NCBI RefSeq assembly: GCF_001650695.1
Contig: NZ_LWQS01000032.1
Span: 1-64,000, forward strand
Source of the DNA: Chloroflexus islandicus
Lineage (GTDB): Bacteria > Chloroflexota > Chloroflexia > Chloroflexales > Chloroflexaceae
Direction: 5' to 3'
DNA: 64,000 nt
The notes below the pieces were generated by a model. That model had not been told where the DNA came from, ran no database searches, and saw only the letters and a list, made by a program, of their open reading frames with translations. Shown here piece by piece: positions 26,747 through 35,523 of the stretch; within the stretch, counting starts at the first letter, position 1; each line of letters opens with the position of its first letter. The translations under genes and the position numbers were made by a program.

Positions 26747-27877
26747 ATGCGCTTTTTTCGTTCATTTTTGCTCATCGTAGCCATTGTGTTCGGGCTAGCT
26801 GCCTGCGCCGCGCCGGCCCAGCCGACCGTGCGGGCGAGCATCGGTGCGATCGAGGCGGTCAACGCGGATAACAGTGAGGGGTTTGAGCGCGTCACAACGC
26901 CGCGCCCGTTCGTGTTTCCCGCTGACCACGGCCCGCACCCGGCGTTTCAGACCGAATGGTGGTACTACACTGGCAACCTTACCGCCGAGAATGGCCGGCG
27001 CTTTGGCTTTCAGTTGACCTTCTTCCGCCGCGCGCTCAGCCCCAATCCGCCGGCCCGCGAATCGGCGTGGGCCACGAGCAACGTGTACATGGCCCATTTT
27101 GCCCTGAGCGACATCGATGGCGGCCAGTTTTATGCCTTTGAGCGGTTTAGCCGCGCCGCCGCCGGGTTGGCCGGCGCTAGCGGCGAGCCGTTCCGTGTCT
27201 TTCTAAACGATTGGTCGGTCGAAGGCAGCGGCCCGGAGGGCATGACCATGCATCTGCGCGCTGCTCAGGATGATGTGGCCCTCGACCTGATCGCCACCAA
27301 CAGCCGCCCGCCGGTGTTGCAAGGCAATGCCGGCGTCAGCCAGAAAGGTTCGCAGGTGGGCAACGCTTCGGCGTACTATTCGTTGACCCGCATGGTCAGC
27401 GAGGGTACGATCCGCATTGGCGAAACGAACTACCCCGTGCGCGGCTTGACGTGGATGGATCGCGAGTGGGGCACCAGCGCGCTCGAAGAGGGGCTGACGG
27501 GATGGGATTGGTTTGCCTTGCAGCTCGAGAGCGGGCACGATCTGATGTATTACCAACTGCGCGAAGCTGATGGCCACCCCTCGCCGTTTGTCGGCGGTAG
27601 CCTGCTCTTGCCTGACGATACGGTGATTATCCTCGGCCCCGGCGATGTCGAGCTGACCGTAACCGATACGTGGCGCAGTCCGCGCAGTGGCGCCGTCTAC
27701 CCATCCGGCTGGCGATTGCGCGTGCCGCGCTATGGGTTAGACCTCGCCATTACGCCGGCCATGCACGATCAAGAATTGCCGGTGACCGTGGTTTATTGGG
27801 AAGGGGCGGTGACGGTGAGCGGCACGATGGCCGGGCGCGGCTATGTGGAATTGACCGGCTATGCTGACACAGAATGA
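26747..27877 (+). CDS. AttH/CrtC-like lipocalin-type lipoprotein
   Basis: A 376-residue protein with a lipoprotein signal (lipobox LAAC near residue 20) and the double lipocalin-like fold of the AttH / carotenoid 1,2-hydratase (CrtC) group. Typical stretches are QTEWWYYTGNL near residue 65, FGFQLTFFRR and LTWMDREWGTS followed by GWDWFALQL. In CrtC the enzyme hydrates carotenoid ends, but this branch (COG5621-like) is usually annotated only as a secreted hydrolase. Activity unknown. The last 17 bp overlap the CobW gene, so the two are probably an operon. Confidence 0.78.
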   Translation: MRFFRSFLLIVAIVFGLAACAAPAQPTVRASIGAIEAVNADNSEGFERVTTPRPFVFPADHGPHPAFQTEWWYYTGNLTAENGRRFGFQLTFFRRALSPNPPARESAWATSNVYMAHFALSDIDGGQFYAFERFSRAAAGLAGASGEPFRVFLNDWSVEGSGPEGMTMHLRAAQDDVALDLIATNSRPPVLQGNAGVSQKGSQVGNASAYYSLTRMVSEGTIRIGETNYPVRGLTWMDREWGTSALEEGLTGWDWFALQLESGHDLMYYQLREADGHPSPFVGGSLLLPDDTVIILGPGDVELTVTDTWRSPRSGAVYPSGWRLRVPRYGLDLAITPAMHDQELPVTVVYWEGAVTVSGTMAGRGYVELTGYADTE

Positions 27878-28823
27878 ACCAGCGCTGCCGCCGATCACGC
27901 TGATCAGCGGCTTTCTCGGCAGCGGCAAGACGACGCTGTTGCGCCGGTTGTTGGCCCGCGCCGATCGCCGGATCGGCGTGATTGTCAACGAGTTTGGCGC
28001 GATCGGGATTGACGGCGCGTTGCTGGAACAGAGCGGCGCCGGCCAGTTGATCGAACTGAGCGGCGGGTGTGTGTGTTGCGTGGCCGGCAGCGATGTGATT
28101 GTGGCGATTGAAACGCTGGCGAGCAGCGGCCCACTCGACGCCATCGCGATTGAGACGAGCGGCTTGGCCGAGCCGGGAGCAATTGTGCGCCAGCTCCGTA
28201 TGGTGGATATTCCGCTCGATGCGCTCGTGACACTGGTGTCAGCCACCGATTACGAGCAGGCGCTGGCTGCGACACCGTTAACCGCGCGCCAAATCCAGCT
28301 TGCCGACCTGATCGTGCTGACCCACGGCGATCTGGTTGATGAGCAAACCATACAGCACGTCACCGCGCGCGTGTGCGAGCTCAACCAGCGCGCGCCGCTT
28401 GTACCGGCCAGCTACGGCGAAGTTGCGCCCGACCTCATCTTTAGCCCGCGCAGCGATGGCCGCTTACCGTCCGAATTATCCCACCAGCATACCGAATTTC
28501 ACGCGCTGAACTGGCAAGCCGATCTGCCGTTGCGCCGATCAACGTTTGAGTACACCGTGCGCGATCTGGCGGCAAAGGGCATCTTTCGCGCCAAAGGGAT
28601 TGTCTACTGCACCGACTCACCGTGGGCCGATGAAGTGCATCTGGTGGCGGGACGGCTGCGCCTAAGCGCGCTGCGGCTCGCACAACGGCCCGCACTGCTC
28701 TGCCGGCTAGTGCTGATCGGGCGCGAGCAGGCGTTGGCTGAGGCTCGCGCTGCGCTCGACTCCTGCATCGACAGTGCCGAACGAATCGCGCAGTGGCGCG
28801 CCCGTTGCGCTGAAATCGAATGA
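27861..28823 (+). CDS. CobW/COG0523 family GTPase (metallochaperone)
   Basis: A 320-residue G3E GTPase. Walker A is GFLGSGKTT (residues 17-25), the metal-binding CVCC motif is at Cys70, Cys72, Cys73 (GGCVCC), and the guanine-specifying part lies around LTHGDL near residue 150. A C-terminal CobW_C domain follows from about residue 215. Members insert or deliver zinc, cobalt or other metals. It shares 17 bp with the lipoprotein gene before it. Its 3' 117 bp lie over a convergent frame on the other strand. No target metalloenzyme is evident nearby. Confidence 0.87.
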   Translation: MLTQNEPALPPITLISGFLGSGKTTLLRRLLARADRRIGVIVNEFGAIGIDGALLEQSGAGQLIELSGGCVCCVAGSDVIVAIETLASSGPLDAIAIETSGLAEPGAIVRQLRMVDIPLDALVTLVSATDYEQALAATPLTARQIQLADLIVLTHGDLVDEQTIQHVTARVCELNQRAPLVPASYGEVAPDLIFSPRSDGRLPSELSHQHTEFHALNWQADLPLRRSTFEYTVRDLAAKGIFRAKGIVYCTDSPWADEVHLVAGRLRLSALRLAQRPALLCRLVLIGREQALAEARAALDSCIDSAERIAQWRARCAEIE

Positions 28824-29678
28824 AGGGACAGTGGCGAACACGGTTTGCCCGGCCTGTTGTTCAGCAGTCATCACGTCACGCAATCGCGGCAGAGCGCCAC
28901 TATAAGGAGCCAATCCCTGCGCAGCGCCAGCGCAAAGCTGCGCGTGTAGCTTGGCAACCCGCTGGCGGAGGCCACCGTCGAGCAGCCACCGACCGGCAAT
29001 GCGCTGTCGATCAAGCGGGCTAAGGGGACCATCATCGCGCCAAATCGCCGTGGCAATCAAGCGGATCAACCACCCGGCCCGTCCGGCATTCAGATCGATA
29101 GCCAGATCGAGTGCGTCATCGCGCAATTGGCGCGCCAATATCAACCGGTTGAGCGCACCGGTCAGCGCTCGCCAAGCTGGATCAGCCGGCGGCAAATCGG
29201 CCAAGGTGAGCGGCGCGAGCTGGGCTAAGTGCCAACCAGCAGCGCGGTTGCACACCCACTGCGCAGTCAACGTCTGCAATTGGCGGGGTTGCCAGCAGCC
29301 ATCGAGGGCTCGTGCCGCCAGTTCGTGCCGATAGGCGGCAACCATCCGGCTTTCCAAGGCATGCAATAAGCGATGGCTGATGCCGAGGCGGACAAACATC
29401 CGCCACGATTGCATCCCTAATGCGCGCGACAATTGCCCGGCATACGCCGGCATTTCGCCATCGAGATACGCATCGCGCAGGGTTGCGGCCCAACTACCAC
29501 ACAAGAGGGCAAGCGCCACACGGTTGAGGATGGAAGGAGGAAGCGGCCAGCGGCGCGCCAGCCAATACGGCCAGAGTGCCAACAACTGGTGCAATTCGCC
29601 GTTAAGCGATTGATGCGCTAGTTGTTGCAATGACAATGGTAGACCGATGATCAGACGTGGCAGCTTGGTCTGAACCAT
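28707..29678 (-). CDS. Unknown helical protein, possible class 1 isoprenoid-synthase-like fold
   Basis: About 323 residues, mostly helical, rich in Trp, Leu and Arg. The only suggestive motif is LARQLRDDALDLAIDLNAGRA around residue 205, which resembles the second metal-binding Q-x-DD-x2-D region of isoprenyl synthases; a first Asp-rich motif is not evident, so function is only a guess. It is unusual in overlapping both neighbours: 117 bp with cobW on the opposite strand and about 77 bp with the phosphatase gene on the same strand. I use the ATG at 29678; 29690 and 29717 are alternatives and none has a clear ribosome-binding site. Confidence 0.5.
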   Translation of the reverse strand: MVQTKLPRLIIGLPLSLQQLAHQSLNGELHQLLALWPYWLARRWPLPPSILNRVALALLCGSWAATLRDAYLDGEMPAYAGQLSRALGMQSWRMFVRLGISHRLLHALESRMVAAYRHELAARALDGCWQPRQLQTLTAQWVCNRAAGWHLAQLAPLTLADLPPADPAWRALTGALNRLILARQLRDDALDLAIDLNAGRAGWLIRLIATAIWRDDGPLSPLDRQRIAGRWLLDGGLRQRVAKLHAQLCAGAAQGLAPYSGALPRLRDVMTAEQQAGQTVFATVPSFDFSATGAPLRDSFGTVDAGVERSASLSQRLLAPDQH

Positions 29679-31074
29679 TTGCCAGCGCATGTGTTCGGTT
29701 GTTGAGAGCAACAGCATGCGGTTCGGCTAGTACATGAATAATCACTGCCGTCATATCATCGCTTTGCTCTAGGGCGCCGCGAAACTCGGCAATAGTGGCC
29801 CACATGTGGTCGAGCGCTCGTTGGGGATCAGTAGTATCAGTTTGGCCGATCAGCGACATCAGCCGGTCAAACCCAAACAGCTCGCGTTGAGCGTTACGGG
29901 TCTCGAAGAAGCCATCGGTCAACAAAAACACCTGATCTCCCGGTTGGAGGGTAAGCGTCATTTCTTGATACTCAAGACCGGTTTTTGCGCCGAGCGGCAA
30001 ACTTGCGCAGCCAACCTCGTGAATCTGGTTGCTGCGCCGGAGATAGGGGAAGGGGTGGCCAGCGGTGGCAAACACGAGCGTAGCAGTCGCCGGATCGAGA
30101 ATACCGAGAAACGCTGTCACATACTGGGCTTGCAAGCCATCACGGCAAAGCATCTCGTTCGTGGCGCGCAAGATTGATGCCGGCGACTGGTAGACCGTGA
30201 TATGCGAACGCAAGAGCGAACGCGCCATGACCATCATGAGCGCGGCTGGAATGCTTTTACCGGTAACATCGGCCACCACAATCGCTAAGCGACCATCAGG
30301 CAGTTGCAAGAAATCGTAGAAATCACCGCTCGTTTCGCGGGCCGGTTCCGAACGAGCGACAATCTGGATAGGGCCTAGCTTGGGAGGTGGCGGCGGATAC
30401 AGACGTTGTTGGATATTACGGGCAAGTTCTAATTCGTAGCGAATGAGCTGGTCTTGCATCAATTGCAGCCGGGCTTGGTTGAGCCGTTGCTGCGAGGCAG
30501 CGAGTTGCCACTGGTAAAAAAAGATTGCTGCCCATACCAGAATAGTGTAAATCAAAATAGGAATAAAGAAACCGGTCGACTCTTCAAAAACGCCTCGTGG
30601 TGTGGGATTTACGGTAAAGATTACAACATAAGCGGCAAAGATAATAATTAGATTGCCAATTGTAACCATTCCGGCGAACCGCCAACCCAACAATAATCCA
30701 GCGAGAATGACGAATAACGGGGTGGTTTCAGCAAACATCGTCACGCGAAGCAGATCGAGTTCGATCGCATTCGCTGTCATGATGAGTAAAACACCGAGAT
30801 TTGTCCAAATAACTAGCAAGATCGCGCTGATTCGTTCACGCTTTTGGCGGATCAGCCATTCGATCCATCCATTGACTGCCAAGGATGTTAGCACAATTGC
30901 ATAGTACAATGGATGGGAGAAAGGTGGGATCAGCATGATCAGCAACGCGATAACCGTCAGCAGCACAACAAGATTGTTGAGCATCCGCAACATCTTGCGC
31001 AGGCGCAACTGCTCATTTTGGGCATCGATCTGCCCCAGTAGTTCATTCACAACTTTGGCATCTCGTGGTTTCAT
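29602..31074 (-). CDS. Membrane-bound PP2C-type serine phosphatase (SpoIIE/RsbU family)
   Basis: A 490-residue protein: six predicted membrane helices (about residues 30-205), a short coiled coil, and a SpoIIE/PP2C phosphatase domain (about 240-445). Metal-binding acid residues are in ETSGDFYD, VVADVTGKS, LLTDGFFE and SDDMTAVI. Such enzymes dephosphorylate anti-anti-sigma (STAS) proteins and so switch sigma factors on. The conserved domain ends at ITAVIIHVLA-like sequence, and the final 40 residues are a low-complexity tail over the next gene. The NHLP-like small gene stands 34 bp upstream on the same strand. The membrane STAS protein at 15953-17032 has a similar N-terminus. Confidence 0.85.
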   Translation of the reverse strand: MKPRDAKVVNELLGQIDAQNEQLRLRKMLRMLNNLVVLLTVIALLIMLIPPFSHPLYYAIVLTSLAVNGWIEWLIRQKRERISAILLVIWTNLGVLLIMTANAIELDLLRVTMFAETTPLFVILAGLLLGWRFAGMVTIGNLIIIFAAYVVIFTVNPTPRGVFEESTGFFIPILIYTILVWAAIFFYQWQLAASQQRLNQARLQLMQDQLIRYELELARNIQQRLYPPPPPKLGPIQIVARSEPARETSGDFYDFLQLPDGRLAIVVADVTGKSIPAALMMVMARSLLRSHITVYQSPASILRATNEMLCRDGLQAQYVTAFLGILDPATATLVFATAGHPFPYLRRSNQIHEVGCASLPLGAKTGLEYQEMTLTLQPGDQVFLLTDGFFETRNAQRELFGFDRLMSLIGQTDTTDPQRALDHMWATIAEFRGALEQSDDMTAVIIHVLAEPHAVALNNRTHALANGSDQAATSDHRSTIVIATTSASIA

Positions 31075-31108
31075 AGGTGTTGCGAATGCTCAATCTCTCA
31101 CCAAATCG

Positions 31109-31327
31109 CTAACTCCACCCGCTGAGCGAAGCCGTCTGCTGATCAATCTGCTCAAGCTGCTTGCGTTGCGCCGGATCGGCGAGCGCTTTGCGCAGCCGAT
31201 CCATCTCTTCCGGTGCGGGTTGTAAGCCGGCTTCTTTCGCGGCAGCATCTGGATCGGCAAGCAGCCGCTTGCGGAAAGCAGGATCGAGCACGGCTCTACC
31301 GATCAGCCGTTCAAAATCAGCGCTCAT
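31109..31327 (-). CDS. Small NHLP/Os1348-type leader-like protein (possible RiPP precursor)
   Basis: A 72-residue protein resembling the nitrile-hydratase-leader-peptide clan. Seen: FERLIGRAVLDPAFRKRLLADP, then DAAAKEAGLQPAPEE, then a polar tail ending TASLSGWS. The IGRAL-D-FR-LL-DP pattern is typical of Os1348/Franean1_4349 RiPP-type precursors, in which the C-terminal tail can be the core peptide. No modifying enzyme (LanM, YcaO, radical SAM) is in the window, so it may be an orphan precursor or simply a small protein with this fold. The start at 31327 has aggagg 10 bp upstream. The following gene, 34 bp on, is the PP2C phosphatase. Confidence 0.7.
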   Translation of the reverse strand: MSADFERLIGRAVLDPAFRKRLLADPDAAAKEAGLQPAPEEMDRLRKALADPAQRKQLEQIDQQTASLSGWS

Positions 31328-31428
31328 GCGGACGTGGCCTCCTTGTTGCTGCATACCATCATTGCTGCGCGTTCACGAGTATACCACTTTTTGACCTTTA
31401 GCATGCAGCATGTTCGTGATAGTGCCTC

Positions 31429-31457
31429 TTGACACAGGGTGTCGTTTTTATTATTAT
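31429..31457 (+). promoter_or_regulatory. Promoter of the secreted protease gene
   Basis: TTGACA at 31429-31434, a 17-bp spacer, and TATTAT at 31452-31457, followed by an AT-rich stretch. The gene's agaggag site lies about 25 bp further on. Confidence 0.65.
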
Positions 31458-31502
31458 TATAAATGCTAACGTTCTCATTTCCTAAGAGGAGTTTGCTCAC
31501 GT

Positions 31503-33143
31503 ATGAGACAGCGTATCGTGCTCCTTGCCCTCATTTTCCTCATTGGTTTGTTGCCGGCAAGTGTTGCTTCGCGGGAAGGTGCGCCGCCGCAGTTGACGAT
31601 TGTTGGCGGCAATCCAGTTGCGCCGGGTGACTATCCGTGGTTGGTGGCGCTGCTGATTGCCGAGATTACCGATGAAGCGGCGGCGTTCTGCGGCGGCGCG
31701 CTGATTGATGACGGCGGCGTCGTTACCGAGACCTCATGGGTGTTGACGGCAGCGCATTGCTTGGCCGATGGCGCAGGGAATGTGGCCGATCCGGCGGCCA
31801 TTCAAGTATTGGTTGGTCAGCAAGACCTTTCGCAAGCGACCGCTGCCCAGCGCCGCGATGTAGCAGAGATTCTTGTCCACCCGCTCTATGTGCCGGATGC
31901 AGTGCTCTATAACGACGTGGCGCTGATCCGCTTAGCCACACCGGTGACCGGCATCACGCCGATCCGGATCGCGACGCCGGCGGATGCGGCCCGCTTTGCG
32001 CCGGGAGAGACGGCCTACATTGCTGGCTGGGGCAATCGCCTGCCGCAAACCGGGTTTGATTTCCCCGACGTGGCGCACAAGGCGCAGGCGCCGATCGTCG
32101 ATCTCACGACATGCAACGAACGTTATGACGGTGCGCTGAGTTCAGTTCATCTCTGCGCCGGTGTCTTGCCGGATGGCGGCGTTGATACATGTCAAGGCGA
32201 TAGTGGCGGGCCGTTGATGGTGTCGGATGGCTCCGGCGGCTTCCTGCATGCCGGCATTGTCAGCTTCGGCACCGGCTGCGGCTGGCCGCATTTCCCCGGC
32301 GTCTATGCTCTCACCGCCTTCTTTGCCGATTGGATCGAAGCGCAGATCACCGGTTCCGCCCACATTGATATCTGGCAACTGCCATTGCCGGCTGCGGTTG
32401 GCCTGCCCTTGCACCTCTCAACCGCTGCGCCGGGTACTCCGTTCGAGTACGCGGTGCTGGTGGCGAATAGCGGTGCGCTGCCGCTGACTGATGTGGTGGT
32501 GACGGTGGAACTGCCGGTCGGTGCGACGTTGGTGAGCGGCAGCATCAGTGATGGCGGGGTCTACGATAGCAATACGAACACGGTCGAGTGGTCATTTACT
32601 GGACTGTTGCCGGGAGAGGTGTTGCAACTGTCGTATCAGGTACAGGCGGCGGCGAGCGTTACTTCTGGCGATTATCAGGTAGTGGCTGATAGTGATGATG
32701 GATTGGTCATCAGTTTTGGCCGCGAATCTGCCGTTACTGTGATCAATCAGCCGCGCCTGTATGTGGCCGCGTTTTACCCGACGGAGGTGGAAGCCGGCTC
32801 GATCTATCCGGTGCAATTTACCGTTGGCAATTTTGGGCTAGGGCCGAATGCGGGCCTGACCGATCTGGAGCTGGTGGTTGATTTGCCGGCGGGTGTGAAT
32901 CCGGTGGCGATTGAGGATGGCGGTGTCCAAACGGGTAATCAAGTGCGATGGACAATGAGCGAACTGCCAGCGGGTGATGAAGTATTTGCAACTCTGCAGC
33001 TCGCTGCCGGCAAGCTTGGCGATGTGCTGCGCATCACCAATTACGGGGTGTACAATGGCGTCACGCCGCTGCGCTATGGGGTAGTAGGCGTGCAAATCGT
33101 CACTGGCCCGGCGGTGCGGTATTTGCCGATGGTCTTTAGATAG
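31503..33143 (+). CDS. Secreted trypsin-like serine protease with two C-terminal DUF11-like domains
   Basis: A 546-residue exported protein of the S1 (chymotrypsin/trypsin) family. Signal peptide 1-22; the mature trypsin-style N-terminus IVGG is at 33-36. The triad is His85 (TAAHC), Asp138 (NDVAL) and Ser234 (GDSGGP). Asp228, six residues before the serine, predicts cleavage after Arg or Lys. After about residue 285 come two DUF11-like beta-sandwich repeats. The chain ends RYLPMVFR, a pattern I associate with the C-termini of exported Chloroflexota proteins. It has its own promoter and ribosome-binding site and is followed by a 12-bp hairpin. Confidence 0.88.
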   Translation: MRQRIVLLALIFLIGLLPASVASREGAPPQLTIVGGNPVAPGDYPWLVALLIAEITDEAAAFCGGALIDDGGVVTETSWVLTAAHCLADGAGNVADPAAIQVLVGQQDLSQATAAQRRDVAEILVHPLYVPDAVLYNDVALIRLATPVTGITPIRIATPADAARFAPGETAYIAGWGNRLPQTGFDFPDVAHKAQAPIVDLTTCNERYDGALSSVHLCAGVLPDGGVDTCQGDSGGPLMVSDGSGGFLHAGIVSFGTGCGWPHFPGVYALTAFFADWIEAQITGSAHIDIWQLPLPAAVGLPLHLSTAAPGTPFEYAVLVANSGALPLTDVVVTVELPVGATLVSGSISDGGVYDSNTNTVEWSFTGLLPGEVLQLSYQVQAAASVTSGDYQVVADSDDGLVISFGRESAVTVINQPRLYVAAFYPTEVEAGSIYPVQFTVGNFGLGPNAGLTDLELVVDLPAGVNPVAIEDGGVQTGNQVRWTMSELPAGDEVFATLQLAAGKLGDVLRITNYGVYNGVTPLRYGVVGVQIVTGPAVRYLPMVFR

Positions 33144-33161
33144 TGAGGTAGGGTGAGCGAG

Positions 33162-33188
33162 TAGGGATACAGCAACGCTGTATCCCTA
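33162..33188 (+). terminator. 12-bp perfect hairpin after the protease gene
   Basis: TAGGGATACAGC and GCTGTATCCCTA pair around a 3-base loop 18 bp after the stop. No T-run follows, so it may be a palindromic repeat rather than a true terminator. Confidence 0.5.
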
Positions 33189-33267
33189 CCGGAAACGGTT
33201 TGGTTTGTTGAACGTATATAGTAGTGGTTAGGAGGTGTTTAGCTGCCACCTTAGTAGGAAGGTTTGA

Positions 33268-34668
33268 ATGTGTCGCTTCACAGCTCCTTTCGCTGGTCTT
33301 CTCCTTGCGTTGGCGTTGGTTGCTACAGTTGTTGCCCAAGGCCGTTTGATTATCAATGATCCGCTCGAGCAAATCCGCCAACCCGATCTGATCCGGCAAG
33401 CCGCCGCGCCGTTGATCGAGCGCGGCGGCTTTGTTGTGGTGTATGTGAAAGCGCGCGGCAACGACGCCGACTTTATCCAGTTGCTCAAGCGCGATGGATT
33501 CGTGCGCGATGATGGCAAGGCACGAGTTGAGCTGGTTGCAATCTACGTGGCGATCGCCGACAACTACAGCGCATTGCGCTACGGTGAACGGTGGCGCGAT
33601 CAGCTCGATGGCCGGTATCGGCAAATTTTGCGCGATCACCTCAGTCAGCCGTTGTCATCGCCGAATCTGAGCCAAGACATTAGCGCGGCTTTGGCGGCAG
33701 TAGAAGCCTCTGTAAATCCGCTGGCGTTGTTCGATGCGCGTTGGGTGCCGTGGATCGCCTATCCTCTCGGCACATTCCTGCTCGTTATCCTCGTAGTCGT
33801 TGTGGTGCGGCGCATGACCGCGCCAGCCCAACCAAGGCCCGGCCATCCGCTTGTTCATGCTGCATTCCCGCAAGCAACGGCATCCCAACGCGCCCAAGCT
33901 GCTGCGCTCGACCAACTGGCCCAACGGTTCATAGCTGCCGTCGAGCGGGTATGCGCCAATGCCGGTACTGTGCAACCTGATTCCACTCAAAAACTGCTGT
34001 TTCAAGACGTGCGGCTCGCCTTGCTACGCCTCCGCCGCGGCCATGCGGGTGTTTGGAGTTCGGCATATACGCCGGCAGAAGAACTGAACCGGCTCGAACA
34101 GCAACTCAAAGATTTTGAGCGGTCGCTAAGCGCGCCGCTGCCGGCTGTTACCGGGTATCAATGGAGCGGGCCAGCGTCTGCTTCCCCAGTGACAGCGGTT
34201 GATGCGGCGCACTTGCAGACCTTCCGGCAGGCGCTGCAAGCGGCGGCCCAGCAATGGTGGCGGCTCGACTGGGCGCTGGCCGAGGCAGCAGCGCGATCGA
34301 GCGAGTTTGATACCAGCGGCTTATTCCAACGCTTGCGCGCACTCTTGTTTGAGACAACCCTTACCGATGATTCTGCACCGGCGGCGATTGCGGAAGCGCG
34401 CGCGATCGAAGCGGAAGCGGCGGCGATGGCGCAACGATGGATGCAGCGCCTATTGCGGCCAACACCCAGCCACCAGTCAAGCAGCGTATCACCCTCGTTT
34501 ACCAACGATCACGATGATTGGGATACCGACCGGCGCTCAGTGACGGTATGGAGTTGGGGCGCTGCTACTGCTTCAGCTTCATCTGATAGCGGTTGGGGTG
34601 ATTTAGGCGGCGGCGGCATTGATAGCGGCAGCAGCAGCGATAGTGGCGGCGGCGGCGGCGGGGAATGA
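33268..34668 (+). CDS. TPM-like exported membrane protein, paralogue of 19662-22421
   Basis: A 466-residue protein with signal peptide (LALALVATVVAQGRL), TPM-like domain (about residues 25-150), membrane helix (about 165-187), a helical region and a Ser/Gly tail ending in glycine runs. The N-terminus matches the larger paralogue at 19662-22421 closely in order: AQGRL, AAPLIERGGFVVVYV, LVAIYVAIADNYSALRYG. The long coiled-coil body of the large form is much shorter here. Ribosome-binding site aggaagg 5 bp upstream of the ATG. Confidence 0.75.
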   Translation: MCRFTAPFAGLLLALALVATVVAQGRLIINDPLEQIRQPDLIRQAAAPLIERGGFVVVYVKARGNDADFIQLLKRDGFVRDDGKARVELVAIYVAIADNYSALRYGERWRDQLDGRYRQILRDHLSQPLSSPNLSQDISAALAAVEASVNPLALFDARWVPWIAYPLGTFLLVILVVVVVRRMTAPAQPRPGHPLVHAAFPQATASQRAQAAALDQLAQRFIAAVERVCANAGTVQPDSTQKLLFQDVRLALLRLRRGHAGVWSSAYTPAEELNRLEQQLKDFERSLSAPLPAVTGYQWSGPASASPVTAVDAAHLQTFRQALQAAAQQWWRLDWALAEAAARSSEFDTSGLFQRLRALLFETTLTDDSAPAAIAEARAIEAEAAAMAQRWMQRLLRPTPSHQSSSVSPSFTNDHDDWDTDRRSVTVWSWGAATASASSDSGWGDLGGGGIDSGSSSDSGGGGGGE

Positions 34669-34814
34669 TATGCGAACGAAGGTCACGCGCAACCGCCGAC
34701 GGTTGCTGGGCCTTGGCCTAACTTTCGCCATCTGCCACTTCACAAGCGCTCCTTAAACCGGCTACAATAGAGGGGCAGCCATGCGTTGCTGCGGCAGGTT
34801 TTGAGGAGCTAACT

Positions 34815-35423
34815 ATGGAAATTGAAGCCAAATACAAAATCAGCGCCGCCGACCTCGATCGTTTGGCGGCGCTGAGCGCGCTCGGCCCGTACACCTTGCG
34901 CACGCTGGCCGGCGAACAACAGCGCAATACCTATTACGATAGCGTCGATGGCCGGCTGGCGCTGGCGCGCTACGGTTTGCGCGTGCGCCAAATTGGCAAC
35001 CGCTCGATCATCACGCTCAAGGGGCCGGCCCGGGTTGATGAAAACGGCGTCCACCATCGGGCCGAGTTTGAGTTTCCCGGCGACGATCCCGATCCGGCGC
35101 ACTGGCCGGCTGGCCCGGCTCGCGATCTGGCCCAAGCCCTCTTGCTAGGGGCGCCAGTGCGACCGCTCTTGAAGATCGAAACCAGTCGCCGGATTATCCA
35201 TGCCGTTCGCGATGGCCAAGATCGGGTCGAATTGTGTCTTGATCGCGGTACCATTTATGCCGGTAAGAAACAGGCGCCGATCTGTGAGCTTGAATTGGAA
35301 GTGTTGCCGGCTGGATCGGTCTACGATCTCACCGAATTGGCCAACGCCTTGCGCGCCCTGATGAAGATCACCCCTGAACGGCAGAGCAAGCTTGAGCGGG
35401 GGATGGCGCTGTTGCAGCGGTAG
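34815..35423 (+). CDS. CYTH-domain phosphatase or phosphate-binding protein
   Basis: A 202-residue CYTH tunnel-fold protein. The N-terminal EIEAKYKI holds the ExExK signature (Glu2, Glu4, Lys6), and rows of basic and acidic residues (LRVRQIGNRSIITLKGP, RVELCLDRGTI, ICELELEVL) line a tunnel as in triphosphate tunnel metalloenzymes. These hydrolyse triphosphates such as tripolyphosphate or thiamine triphosphate. It lies 100 bp ahead of an HD-CHAD gene in the same direction; CYTH and CHAD domains are commonly paired and CHAD binds polyphosphate. Confidence 0.88.
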   Translation: MEIEAKYKISAADLDRLAALSALGPYTLRTLAGEQQRNTYYDSVDGRLALARYGLRVRQIGNRSIITLKGPARVDENGVHHRAEFEFPGDDPDPAHWPAGPARDLAQALLLGAPVRPLLKIETSRRIIHAVRDGQDRVELCLDRGTIYAGKKQAPICELELEVLPAGSVYDLTELANALRALMKITPERQSKLERGMALLQR

Positions 35424-35523
35424 TGTCATCACGCCACGGCGGAGAGGCAGGCATGCGCTGTCGCTGAACAGAACGCTGTTAGTCAATTCGCACTCTTTCC
35501 GCTATTGAATACGCGAGGGTAAG

